Source: JAPORK01 sp026710285
Lineage (GTDB): Bacteria > Pseudomonadota > Gammaproteobacteria > Pseudomonadales > Endozoicomonadaceae
Reading direction: 5' to 3'
Length of the DNA: 64,000 bases
Assembly: GCA_965201045.1 (NCBI GenBank)
Contig: OZ241746.1
Location: 2,294,001 to 2,358,000 of the forward strand
Part shown: one piece after another, positions 48,378-58,117 of the stretch
Layout: every line of letters starts with the position of its first letter
Numbering within the stretch: the stretch's first letter is position 1
Position numbers and translations under genes: made by a program
Notes under the pieces: generated by a model
What the model saw: the letters and a program-made list of their open reading frames with translations, nothing else
Databases searched by the model: none
Told to the model about the DNA's origin: nothing

Positions 48378-49139
48378 CTACTGCCTCACTGTTTCACAAA
48401 TACCTATAAATTCAGCCGCTTTTAATGAGGCGCCCCCTGCAAGAAAACCATCAATGTTTGGTTGAGCAAATAATATTGCTGCATTCTGCATGTTCACACT
48501 GCCCCCATATAAAATTCTGGTTTTGTCAGATAATAACTGACTGTAACCACGTAGTATATCACGAATAGAAGTATGCACTTCTTCTGCCTGATCAGGCGTT
48601 GCTGTACGCCCGGTACCTATTGCCCATACGGGCTCATAAGCGATAACAATATTTAAATTATCCGGATCAGGCAAAGCATCCAGCACTATCCTGATTTGTT
48701 GCTCTACTCTTGCAAGTGTCTGCCCTGCATCACGCTCTTCCAGTGTTTCTCCCACACACAGCACAGGAATTACATTTACAGATAAAAGTGCCTGTACTTT
48801 TTGAATTGTGTCATTGTCAGTTTCACCAAAAAGCGTACGACGCTCAGAATGACCTACAAGAGTATACGCACAAAGTAAGTCTTTCGCCATAGCGGGTGAG
48901 TTTTCTCCGGTATATGCACCCACTTTTTCAAAGTGTACATTTTGCACCCCCCATGAAAAATTAGCATCGTTAATTATACTCACCACCATAGTTAAATACA
49001 GTGCAGGTGGAAAAAGAACGATATCACAAGTCGACACCAGAGAAGGTAATGAGCTGTCTTTCAGTGCAGATGCAAGCTCTACAGCAGAACTAAGATTACC
49101 ATTCATTTTCCAGTTACCCGCAACTAAAGGTTTGCGCAT
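48378..49139 (-). CDS. tpiA: Triosephosphate isomerase
   Basis: 253 residues from the ATG at 49139 (MRKPLVAGNWKMNGN), with AGGA eight bases upstream. A TTG five codons earlier overlaps that box. Active-site motifs: NWKMNG, HSERR, AYEPVWAIGTG and GGSVN, intact. It interconverts DHAP and glyceraldehyde-3-phosphate. It sits between glmM and secG as in most gammaproteobacteria. Confidence 0.97.
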   Translation of the reverse strand: MRKPLVAGNWKMNGNLSSAVELASALKDSSLPSLVSTCDIVLFPPALYLTMVVSIINDANFSWGVQNVHFEKVGAYTGENSPAMAKDLLCAYTLVGHSERRTLFGETDNDTIQKVQALLSVNVIPVLCVGETLEERDAGQTLARVEQQIRIVLDALPDPDNLNIVIAYEPVWAIGTGRTATPDQAEEVHTSIRDILRGYSQLLSDKTRILYGGSVNMQNAAILFAQPNIDGFLAGGASLKAAEFIGICETVRQ

Positions 49140-49430
49140 AGTCACTATCCTCAAAGATAAACAGAACTCATCTTAACTGATAAAACCAATAAATAACAAT
49201 ATTGTATTTATATAAATTTGCCAGCTCTGATAGTTTTAGTCGGTTAAATTACATAACAAACAGCTAAAAATAGCTGCTATACATAGTTACAGCATTTTAT
49301 GCTAATTTACCGGAAAGATGCTGTTAAAATTTTTGTTACTTTATAATCCAATAATAAAAACAATGGATTTCCGCTTGTGCAGAAGTCCAGTTTGTTTCGA
49401 ATATTCTCAGCCAGCTATATTTATTTCCTA

Positions 49431-50768
49431 TCAGCCCACTTCATCGGCAACTACACCAGCCAGACGTTTGACCTGTTTATTTACTTCTTCTGCGCTTTCA
49501 CCTTCAACCATTACCCGAATAACAGGTTCAGTGCCTGAAGGGCGAAGCAGTATACGCCCGTGAGTACCCATCTCTTTTTCTGCCAGCGCAATAGCAGAAT
49601 TTACTGCTCTGTTTTTAAAAATATCCTGCTTGCTGTGAACTGGAACATTGATCATCAGCTGCGGGTATTTTTGCATTTCTTGTTTTAACTCATGCAGAGG
49701 TGTCTGTTTTTCTACGATAATGGACAGAATTTTTAGTGCAGCAACAATACCGTCTCCGGTTGTCGATACGTGACGACAAATAATGTGTCCGGAAGGCTCA
49801 CCCCCCAGCCACCATGATTTTTGTAACAAGATATCATTGACATAACGATCACCAACCTGCGCCCTGACAAATGGAATATTATGCTGAGCCAGCCCATGTT
49901 CCATGCCGAGATTACTCATTACAGTACCGACAACTCCACCCTGCAGCTGCTTCTTTTCTGCCAGGTACATAGCAATAATAAATAGAAGTTCATCGCCATC
50001 AACGATATTACCTTGTGCATCAACCATCAGCATTCGGTCACCATCTCCATCGAATGATATACCAAGATCAGCTTTGTGTTGTAACACCGCTTTCTGTAAT
50101 GTTTGCATATGTGTCGAGCCACAACCTTTATTGATGTTCAGTCCGTCTGGTTGATTACCAATAACGGTTATCTTAGCGCCCAGTTCTCTGAAGACGCCAG
50201 GGGCTACATGGTAAGTTGCGCCATGTGCCGTATCGATAACAAGATGCATTCCGGACAGGTTGCTCCCTGATTGAAGTGTGGCTTTACAATATTCAATATA
50301 ACGCCCGGCTGCATCTTCTATTCTGTGCGCTTTCCCCAGGTTTGCTGAGTCAACAACCGGAATTTTCTTATCCAGAAGTGCTTCGATTTGTAGTTCTGTC
50401 TCATCCGGTAGTTTCAGCCCCTGCCCGGAAAAAAATTTAATGCCATTATCATAATATGGATTATGAGAGGCGCTAATGACAATACCCATGCTGGCATTAA
50501 AAGTTCGTGTCAAATAAGCAATAGCGGGTGTAGGCATGGGACCGAGCAGAAATACATCCATTCCGGCGGCAGAAAAACCTGCTTCCAAAGAAGATTCAAA
50601 CATATAGCCAGAAATTCGTGTATCTTTACCGATAATCACTCTGTTGGAACCACGGTTAGCAAATACAGTTCCGGCAGCTAGTCCTAACTGAAGAAAAAAT
50701 GCAGGTGTAACAGGATGTTCACCCACCCTGCCCCGTATACCGTCAGTACCAAAATAGTTTTTGCGCAT
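49431..50768 (-). CDS. glmM: Phosphoglucosamine mutase
   Basis: 445 residues, normal length. FGTDGIRGRVG starts the protein; the catalytic serine loop is ISASHNPYYDNG, the metal loop SFDGDGDRM, and RPSGTEPVIRVMVEG binds phosphate. It converts glucosamine-6-phosphate to glucosamine-1-phosphate for cell-wall precursors. Confidence 0.97.
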   Translation of the reverse strand: MRKNYFGTDGIRGRVGEHPVTPAFFLQLGLAAGTVFANRGSNRVIIGKDTRISGYMFESSLEAGFSAAGMDVFLLGPMPTPAIAYLTRTFNASMGIVISASHNPYYDNGIKFFSGQGLKLPDETELQIEALLDKKIPVVDSANLGKAHRIEDAAGRYIEYCKATLQSGSNLSGMHLVIDTAHGATYHVAPGVFRELGAKITVIGNQPDGLNINKGCGSTHMQTLQKAVLQHKADLGISFDGDGDRMLMVDAQGNIVDGDELLFIIAMYLAEKKQLQGGVVGTVMSNLGMEHGLAQHNIPFVRAQVGDRYVNDILLQKSWWLGGEPSGHIICRHVSTTGDGIVAALKILSIIVEKQTPLHELKQEMQKYPQLMINVPVHSKQDIFKNRAVNSAIALAEKEMGTHGRILLRPSGTEPVIRVMVEGESAEEVNKQVKRLAGVVADEVG

Positions 50769-51161
50769 AGCAAACCTTAATCACTTAATTTTAAGCACAC
50801 CAGCAATCCAAGTATTTTTTGTAAAAGATTTTATCAATTACAAGGCTGACACACTGACAGATTTTTTTAATTTAGATACAACCTTAAAAAAACAGATTTA
50901 GTTACAGATAATAAACTGATCTGAAATTCGGTAAAGCCGGTGTTTTTTTACAATCAATAACAAATATAAGCAATCAGAAATGTCAGCTAAATATTTGATT
51001 TTGTTTGTTTTATTTAAAACTATGTTTTGTCAGTGCGTAAGACCTAAACTAATATATTAAACTCTTTCTTTTAGGAGTCTATTAAAAATAACCTAAAATA
51101 CTGAGAGCGCAACCTAATTTTTTTAACAGCAAGGCACATAAGCTGCGCCTGCTGTATTATC
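50769..51161. other. Intergenic between folP and glmM
   Basis: 393 AT-rich bases, longer than the usual tight spacing of folP-glmM. No gene or repeat was recognised; the gap implies glmM may have its own promoter. Confidence 0.45.
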
Positions 51162-52001
51162 TCAGACGGCTTTAACAGCCTCAATTAATTTTACTACGTC
51201 AACAGTTTCAGCAACATCATGGACCCGAATAATATGCGTTCCTGCATAAGTAAGCAATGCAGCAGCAGCTAAACTGCCAGATAACCGCTCTTCAACGGGT
51301 TTATCCAGGGTATTGCCAATAAATGATTTTCTTGATACACCGGCTAGAACAGGCAAACCAAAAGCATGAAAGGCTTTAAACTGCTGAATCATCGTCAGGT
51401 CATGCTGTGTTGTTTTACCAAACATACCTCCACCAAAGCCAGGATCTATAATAATTCGATCTCTGGTAATGCCTGCTTTTTCGCAGATTCTAATTCTGTC
51501 AGCCAGATAGTCAGATACCTCAGTGACGACATCATCATAATGCGGGACAAACCCCTGGGCCGGCTGATCTACCAGCGAATGCATCAGTATAATCGGTACT
51601 TCAAGTGATGCAGCCATCTCCAGAGCGCCCGGGCGTTGTAATGCTCTCACATCATTAATGATCGATGCACCTGCCTGAACAACGGCTTCCATAACTTTTG
51701 GGCTACTGGTATCAGATGAAACAACAGCGCCAAGTGTACCTGAAATATACTCTATGATTTTAGTAACACGATCAATTTCTTCCTGCTCATTAAGACGATC
51801 CTGCCCTCCGGGGCGTGTAGATTCTCCGCCGACATCAATAATATCTGCACCAGACTCCAGCATAATTTCTGCCTGTCTTATAGCTGAGGCAAAGGAATAA
51901 ACCCTGCTCCCTCCAAAAAATGAGTCAGGTGTTACGTTTACTACACCCATTACCAGGGTTTTATCAAAATTAAGTTCGTGTCTGGAACACTTAAGCTGCA
52001 T
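51162..52001 (-). CDS. folP: Dihydropteroate synthase
   Basis: 279 residues. MGVVNVTPDSFFGGSR, then ADIIDVGGESTRPGG, SIINDVRAL, DPGFGGGMFGKT and GVSRKSFIG are the pterin and PABA site motifs. It makes dihydropteroate for folate. The usual upstream neighbour ftsH is absent here. Confidence 0.97.
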   Translation of the reverse strand: MQLKCSRHELNFDKTLVMGVVNVTPDSFFGGSRVYSFASAIRQAEIMLESGADIIDVGGESTRPGGQDRLNEQEEIDRVTKIIEYISGTLGAVVSSDTSSPKVMEAVVQAGASIINDVRALQRPGALEMAASLEVPIILMHSLVDQPAQGFVPHYDDVVTEVSDYLADRIRICEKAGITRDRIIIDPGFGGGMFGKTTQHDLTMIQQFKAFHAFGLPVLAGVSRKSFIGNTLDKPVEERLSGSLAAAALLTYAGTHIIRVHDVAETVDVVKLIEAVKAV

Positions 52002-52095
52002 TTTTTCAACACTCCGTTTTACACTGATAAAGAATATTTTTATTGTTCAGAAAATATGCACAAATGCTTTGCACAATTTAATAGCAATTGCATTA

Positions 52096-52158
52096 GGGCT
52101 GTTGATGTTTTGTCATATTGCTCAACTTTCACAAAAGATGACAAAACATCAACAACCC
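52096..52158. repeat. Large perfect hairpin upstream of folP
   Basis: TGTTGATGTTTTGTCAT (52100-52116) and ATGACAAAACATCAACA (52138-52154) are perfect inverted copies, 17 bp, extended by GGG/CCC with one mismatch. The loop is 21 bases. It lies about 95 bases upstream of folP in the leader or promoter. Confidence 0.75.
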
Positions 52159-52403
52159 CCTGCAAATATTTACATACTTTTTCACAGAGTTAAAGAAAAA
52201 AATAATTAAACAATAGCTGCACCGCAGTTAGTCAGTCAAAATCATGTTCAGGTTAGTTATAACAGAGCCTGATTATTTCATCTGCAAATTATTTTTTTAT
52301 AAGATTTTGATTGTAAATGTTTTTTTCTGTTTTGAAGCGAAATTACGAAAATTCTTTTGTTTAAACCTGGTTTTTCGCTACAGGCATATAAAAACATCGA
52401 ATC

Positions 52404-53105
52404 TCAGGAAGGGTAAGCGACAACAGGTCTTTGGACGTAAACCCATGTTAATCCCCATGGAAACCAACCATCAAACTGTGTTTCAATAGTAAAAAAACCT
52501 GGCAGAACTTCCTGCAAAGCCCAGCTGACAGTGATGATTTTAACTTTCGGATCATAACGACTCAGTTGCTTTGCTATTTTTTCAATGCTGATATCATCAA
52601 GTGCGGAATGATAAATATAAATAAAATCTACATCCTGAACAGGAAGTGTAAACATATCTGCATCAATAAAGCGAAGGCGATCATTGATCCGGCATCCTCT
52701 TGCCATTCTGTTTGCAAGACTGAGCATTTCAGGATTTTTTTCTACCCCAAGGACACGGCAAGACTTTTTTATAGTGAAGTAAGCAGCTGCTTTTCCTGCA
52801 CCTGACCCCATATCAAGAAGACTGCTACCGTAATCAATTTTAGCATGCATAGCTATACGTTCAAGCGTAATTAAAGGTGTTTCACCATAACAACAAGTAT
52901 CAAGTATTCCCTGTTTATGAAAGAACAAATTACCTTTTTGATAACGTTTATGCTTACGACAAAGCGCCCATGTTATGAGCTCCATACGCATTACTCTGAC
53001 ATTCATCATTAAAGGCAGGCTAATAAGCCATAAAACAACACTGCGAGCTATTATACGTATTTGAGTAATACAGTAATAAATTTTTTTGTCAGAATTGATA
53101 GTCAT
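52404..53105 (-). CDS. Membrane-anchored class I SAM-dependent methyltransferase
   Basis: 233 residues if started at the ATG at 53105; another ATG at 53135 is possible and neither has a clear ribosome site. A hydrophobic segment (RSVVLWLISLPLMM) near residues 20-35 suggests a membrane anchor. The following domain has the SAM-binding pattern SLLDMGSGAGKAAAYF, VLGVEKNPEM and RFIDADMFTL, with IYIYHSAL at the acidic-loop position. The substrate is unknown. It is isolated between folP and the SRCR gene. Confidence 0.75.
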   Translation of the reverse strand: MTINSDKKIYYCITQIRIIARSVVLWLISLPLMMNVRVMRMELITWALCRKHKRYQKGNLFFHKQGILDTCCYGETPLITLERIAMHAKIDYGSSLLDMGSGAGKAAAYFTIKKSCRVLGVEKNPEMLSLANRMARGCRINDRLRFIDADMFTLPVQDVDFIYIYHSALDDISIEKIAKQLSRYDPKVKIITVSWALQEVLPGFFTIETQFDGWFPWGLTWVYVQRPVVAYPS

Positions 53106-53270
53106 TGTGCAGATACTCTTATTGCAAAGATACATCTATTATAAAATTTAATTTTATCTGCTACAAATTTTCAAATATTTTCTGCAGCAGATTTAATAAT
53201 AATGTAATCCGTTGAGCAAAGGTAAAGAATTTAAAATTTCAATCTCTGCTTCAATAAATCTGTTATAAGG

Positions 53271-56200
53271 CTATGTATCCTCATCTTGATCTTCAGCATT
53301 GTTGTTATTTTTTTTGTTGATAATTTTACACAAATAGTTTTTCATTTTATCTAAATAACAACCGCAGCAACAGCCGACTGCAGTTGTCACACATAATGCG
53401 GGACCAATTGCTGATAATAAAGCTATGTTGGTTGTTGATTTTTTTGTTTCGGTCTCCATTGTTGGTGTTTCTAAAGGTGTTTCTAAAGGTGTTTCTAAAG
53501 GTGTTTCTAAAGGTGTTTCTAAAGGTGTTGCCTCAATTTCTTCTGGCGCTATTGAAAATGACGTACAACCTCCTAATTCAGGGATTGATATTGAAACCGG
53601 GCTGATTGATTGAACTTGTCCGTGAGCTAAAAATTGTATCTGATTTCCATTGATAAACATATTATAGTCGGTAATATTATTTGAGGTCAGACCCTGAATC
53701 CGTTTCCAGTCATGGCTCCATGACTTTGCAGTAGTGTTATAACTTATTACATAAATCTGATCCGTATTACTACTAGTTGCGGCTACATAAAGCAAGTTAT
53801 TTTTTAGCGTTGCCGTAAAAACATCTGCTATTTGTTCAGATAAAGTAATAGGATCAGAAGGTACGTCGTCAAGACTAAATGTTGCTGTATTATCACTTGT
53901 CGGTGTTGAATTTAACTGGTACTGTGTAATCACCCGGCTGTTCGTATCTTTTATAAAAATACTGTTCTGTGTTAATAGTAAGGGTTTACCATTAACGTTA
54001 AACGTTTTTGCATAGTAGGTACCATTGTTCTGTTCCAGTGGTGACCAGAATAATTGAATGTCCCTGTCATTTGCAGCAGGATAAAGACCCAGTAGATGTT
54101 GATCAATTATAATATGATTTACTAGGATTGTTCCTGTTACCAGATTTTCACTGACCGGGTTTAACACCTGTATTCCTTCATCAGAAAAGAGTTTTCTAAC
54201 CAGTACGAGTCCCTGAGTATTTTGGGTGCTATTGAGATAATTCTGGCGAGAAACTAAAAATACTTCCTTATACCGGGAATCCTTAGTAGCAATCCCAAGC
54301 ATTTTCTCATAAGGTAAATGACAATTACAGTGATTCGGACTGTTTTTACACCTTATCTGCCATGCTGTTAGCCAGTCTTTTATGATTGTTGTATCCAACT
54401 GATGTATACAATCACATTGGCTTCTAATTCTCTCAGGTAAATGCACACCATCAATATTCCATAATTTATTTGGACATTCATTTGCTTGATATTTGTCTCT
54501 TATATCAGACGACTCCGAAAAAAAAGTATTACTATTCTGATTTGACAAAGAGCAGCGTTGTGGTGATCTTTGTAGTTGTGGAATTTCTTTAGTGTTGTTT
54601 TTAGTACAAAATAAAACGGCATTACCTATAGACAGTTCGCAAAGAGATGGATTCCCTGAATGGTCTATCAGTTCCAAACAAAAACTGAATGGTGTGACCG
54701 CTTCACAGTTAAGAGCATATTCAGTACTTCCGAAACCACACAATGTCGGTAAGGGTTCGGCTGTTAAGTAGGAAACTGTTCCATTATTAAATCCAAGCGT
54801 GTTACACACATTAATAACAGCCTCATTTTGAATCTTCCCGATGCGAAATGGTACAAAACCAGGTGTATTTGCCACAGCGCTGAACATTTCCAGTCTTCCG
54901 ATGCCTGTATTTGAAACATCTGCACGTAACTCACCAGTACTATGCCGGTCGGTTAAGCGGAAATAAAAACCAATACTGGGAGGGTTTGTACGGCATCTGA
55001 TAAATACATCATTGTCGTGAGTACAATCTGAATAAGAAACATTTTTTAAAGAACACAAATTAAGATGGAACTCAGTACCCTTGCAAGCCCATATATTTTG
55101 CCTGACAGGTATTGATTCATCCAAAGGCACTCGCTGTGGAAATGTTTGCTCACCCCAACCAAAACCTAAGGTCAAACAAATGACATTTGCTTCAGTATCA
55201 CGAAAGCCGTTGGAACATAGCGAAAATGAAGTGTTGGAACGATCATAAAATTCTACACGACCGTTTCTGTTCCTCGTTATATCAAGTCGGTCAGGACTGG
55301 CTGAATTAGGATCCGTTAATCTAATACCAATATCTCCTGTGGCTTCTATATCAGTACGAACGCCCGGACTAATGCCAGAAAAGCAAGAGAGTAAAGATTC
55401 TCTGTTATTCTGACAGGCACTGGTATCACTTGCTGTTGTATTACAGTCTTGTAGATGTTTCTCATAACCAGTACATTGTTTATTTAAGTGAATCGGTAAA
55501 GATTCGAGTTTAGCTACAGATAACCTGTTTTTAAGTAATAGCCTTGATCCTTCATTCTCTGCTCCTGTATAGCCCAATATTTTACAGGCAGTATGCGCTG
55601 TTTTTTGAGATAGTGTATTTTCACAAACTGAGTTCCATCTACCATTTTTAAATACTTCAAAACGACCATGGTTTTCAATGATGGTTCTTTGTTCGGTGTT
55701 TTCACTGATGTTGGTTAATCTGATTATCTCTGGCATAGGGAGGATATCAATATTAGTATGAAATCCATATACTGTTCCGGTTTGAGCATCTGATGTTTCA
55801 TGGTTTGGGTTCTGAGTATCCATTGTAGTATATGTAGCTTTAATATTGTTTTGTATAATATTAGTTTCATTGCCTGTAAAGTGATCGGCTATTAATAGTT
55901 TATGATTGAGCAGATATCTATCTGCTAACCGAGTAATATTCATATTCTGCTGATAATAGGTATTTTTATGACCTCCGGCTGTAGAAATCATGGGTGAATC
56001 ATGCGACTGTCCATGCGTTAGTGTAATCGTATTATTATTGCCTGATACACGTGTTGCAATAACACCTGAACCTTGTGCAACTCTGATTTCTTTTGATTCA
56101 CCAGAAAAAGTAATTTGATTATTATCTCCGGTGATATTACCGAACACTGGATGCTGTATTTTACAACTATCCACCTGCTGAATGTTGATGATATTTCTAT

Positions 56201-57626
56201 TTAATGCTTGTTTTGCAATGACAGGTGGAATGTATGCATTATCACTTGTACAAAAATCAAAACGTCCGGTTATTGTCGCCTTATTTATGCATCCAAAAAC
56301 AGGAGATATGCCATTTCCTGCATTGATCGTATAACTTCCTGTGTCAAGCGTTCCGGAAAAAGGATTAGTACAATCCTGAAAAACAGGTAATTCATGTTGT
56401 GCATTTAAATGAATGTTTTCTGCTAATTTGTAACAACCTGAAGAATCATGCTGTAAGACCATAGAAAAATTTTTATCAGACAGAGAATATGAGTTGTGTA
56501 AACTACAAACACCGTTTATTCCACATTGTGATGAAGAGATTATTGGTGTCATCGCTGCATATGCTGACGGAAATAAACAGAGACCTAAAGTAGCTAATGC
56601 AGCTGCTTTGGTAAAGCTGCTATCAGAAAACTTTACTCCCATAATGTTTGTGGTAGCAGATGTATCATCAGCACCATTTACAGCAGGATAGTTAACACCC
56701 AGTAACTGCTGTGATTGCTCTTCAGGTATCATAATATAATCAGAGGTAACAGGGACAGTTTTACCGCTTTTATCTGATTCGAAACTGGTAAAAGTATATT
56801 TTTTATAGTAACCATAACCTGAGCTGATAAGATTAAGTAATCTTTGTTGTTTATTTTTCTCTTCTGTATAGGGTGAACTGGTTAGCAACGCCAGTCGCTC
56901 TGAAAAAGATTTTTCTGCTTGTTTTGCAAACAACAATTGTGACGTAAACTGTTTAAATTTGCTTAGTACAGAATGATAGCTAGATGATTTTGAAGGCGTA
57001 ATTTTTAAAGGAAGGTTTAAAAATTCTAATACAAGTTCTGCAACAGGATCATTTTTTGTTCGACATTCAAGATCGTAAAGCATACCTCTGATAGTGATTG
57101 CCGGAGAAGAGGCGGGTTTTCTCTCATCATGAAAACAGCTGTATTCTTTTATCAACCAAAAAAAAAGTGGTACTTTTATTAACTGAATCATTTTCTTTTG
57201 ATTAATGTATTCAACCCCTTTATTCTCGCTAATTAAATGATTTAAGTTGTTAAATGCCATTGGTGAATGGAGTGGTTTTCTTACTAAAGTGTCAGCTTTT
57301 AGTATTGAAAAAAAAGGATATGTTATATCGTAAGACAACTCATCGGGTAGCCCTGTATTTGCCACGTACAGCCCGGATAAGTATTCAACAGGCAGGTCAC
57401 CGTTTTGTTTTAAATAATTTAAAGGTGCTAGTTGAATCGTTGTTTTTGCTTCTCCTGTTTGTTCAGATGCTGTGCCTGGTGTTATAGTCACTATAAGAGC
57501 AAAGATCATACATAATTTGTATGCACAAAAATAAAAAAACTTTTTTATGAATAGTAAATAACAATCAGATAAGTTGTATGAGATATATTTTTTTACAATG
57601 TGTTCAGACGTTTTTTTATAATTCAT
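53271..57626 (-). CDS. Large surface protein with three SRCR-like domains and a C-terminal membrane anchor
   Basis: 1451 residues from the ATG at 57626 (GGAG ten bases upstream; an earlier in-frame ATG lacks one). N-terminus: hydrophobic stretch near residues 35-60 ending TPGTASEQ. Near residues 340-370 lies a second signal-like hydrophobic run ending PSAYAAM. Residues about 380-620 are beta-rich with Asn/Thr repeats. Three scavenger-receptor cysteine-rich-like domains follow: about 632-749 (GRFEVFKNGRWNSVCENTL, CKILGY), 762-877 (GRVEFYDRSN, CLTLGFGWGE) and a more divergent one at 885-1007 (GRLEMF, CNTLGF). A mainly beta region leads to five LETP repeats and a transmembrane helix near 1405-1425 with a Cys-rich end. 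SRCR domains are animal pattern-recognition and adhesion modules, rare in bacteria. A host-binding role is likely. Confidence 0.8.
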   Translation of the reverse strand: MNYKKTSEHIVKKYISYNLSDCYLLFIKKFFYFCAYKLCMIFALIVTITPGTASEQTGEAKTTIQLAPLNYLKQNGDLPVEYLSGLYVANTGLPDELSYDITYPFFSILKADTLVRKPLHSPMAFNNLNHLISENKGVEYINQKKMIQLIKVPLFFWLIKEYSCFHDERKPASSPAITIRGMLYDLECRTKNDPVAELVLEFLNLPLKITPSKSSSYHSVLSKFKQFTSQLLFAKQAEKSFSERLALLTSSPYTEEKNKQQRLLNLISSGYGYYKKYTFTSFESDKSGKTVPVTSDYIMIPEEQSQQLLGVNYPAVNGADDTSATTNIMGVKFSDSSFTKAAALATLGLCLFPSAYAAMTPIISSSQCGINGVCSLHNSYSLSDKNFSMVLQHDSSGCYKLAENIHLNAQHELPVFQDCTNPFSGTLDTGSYTINAGNGISPVFGCINKATITGRFDFCTSDNAYIPPVIAKQALNRNIINIQQVDSCKIQHPVFGNITGDNNQITFSGESKEIRVAQGSGVIATRVSGNNNTITLTHGQSHDSPMISTAGGHKNTYYQQNMNITRLADRYLLNHKLLIADHFTGNETNIIQNNIKATYTTMDTQNPNHETSDAQTGTVYGFHTNIDILPMPEIIRLTNISENTEQRTIIENHGRFEVFKNGRWNSVCENTLSQKTAHTACKILGYTGAENEGSRLLLKNRLSVAKLESLPIHLNKQCTGYEKHLQDCNTTASDTSACQNNRESLLSCFSGISPGVRTDIEATGDIGIRLTDPNSASPDRLDITRNRNGRVEFYDRSNTSFSLCSNGFRDTEANVICLTLGFGWGEQTFPQRVPLDESIPVRQNIWACKGTEFHLNLCSLKNVSYSDCTHDNDVFIRCRTNPPSIGFYFRLTDRHSTGELRADVSNTGIGRLEMFSAVANTPGFVPFRIGKIQNEAVINVCNTLGFNNGTVSYLTAEPLPTLCGFGSTEYALNCEAVTPFSFCLELIDHSGNPSLCELSIGNAVLFCTKNNTKEIPQLQRSPQRCSLSNQNSNTFFSESSDIRDKYQANECPNKLWNIDGVHLPERIRSQCDCIHQLDTTIIKDWLTAWQIRCKNSPNHCNCHLPYEKMLGIATKDSRYKEVFLVSRQNYLNSTQNTQGLVLVRKLFSDEGIQVLNPVSENLVTGTILVNHIIIDQHLLGLYPAANDRDIQLFWSPLEQNNGTYYAKTFNVNGKPLLLTQNSIFIKDTNSRVITQYQLNSTPTSDNTATFSLDDVPSDPITLSEQIADVFTATLKNNLLYVAATSSNTDQIYVISYNTTAKSWSHDWKRIQGLTSNNITDYNMFINGNQIQFLAHGQVQSISPVSISIPELGGCTSFSIAPEEIEATPLETPLETPLETPLETPLETPTMETETKKSTTNIALLSAIGPALCVTTAVGCCCGCYLDKMKNYLCKIINKKNNNNAEDQDEDT
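53464..53523. repeat. Five perfect 12-bp repeats in the SRCR gene
   Basis: GGTGTTTCTAAA occurs five times head to tail, with a partial sixth at 53524. It encodes the LETP repeats just outside the membrane anchor. Being a multiple of three, copy-number change alters stalk length without a frameshift. Confidence 0.95.
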
Positions 57627-58117
57627 TATTTTACTACTCCAGACCATATAAACAACCACATCTATAGATATTTTTTGTGGAAATAGTTTAGCAGTAAAAC
57701 TTAAGTTTGCTGGAAGATACTCAGGAAAGTTGTTGTTTTTAAAAGGCGATGAGTGTATAAATTATCAGCGATACCGATAAGAAATAGTCGCTGATATGCT
57801 GCACTGCTCATAATTGAAACCAACAATGATTATGTTTGTATGACAGTAGTCTTTAATATGAATAAAACAAAAAATTACACATAGATCTGCACACAGGCAA
57901 TTAATATTTTATTGTGATGGAAAGAAGATCTGAAACTACAGCTTTAAAGTTGGTATTGCAGCAGGTATTTTGTATAAACCGAAAGAAAAATTCTATTTGT
58001 ACAGATAAAAGTGAAGATTTATTATGGCAAGTTTCTACAAATATACAGAGAAAACTGATAATAGTGCTTGTAATTCATATTGCGATATGGGTAACTTCTC
58101 AATAACCCAGGGAAGAG
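57627..58117. other. Intergenic with a repeat shared with 12069-12105
   Basis: Near 57915-57955 the run GAAGATCTGAAACTACAGC resembles 12069-12105 (AATATCTGAAACCACAATT), both beside transposase relics. No convincing gene is present; the short rightward frame here is probably chance. Confidence 0.4.

Noticed and set aside
53464..53523. CRISPR array
   Set aside because: The units are contiguous 12-mers without spacers inside a coding frame.
57914..58105. Small rightward gene of 63 codons
   Set aside because: The first part resembles non-coding sequence near 12069 and nothing supports translation.
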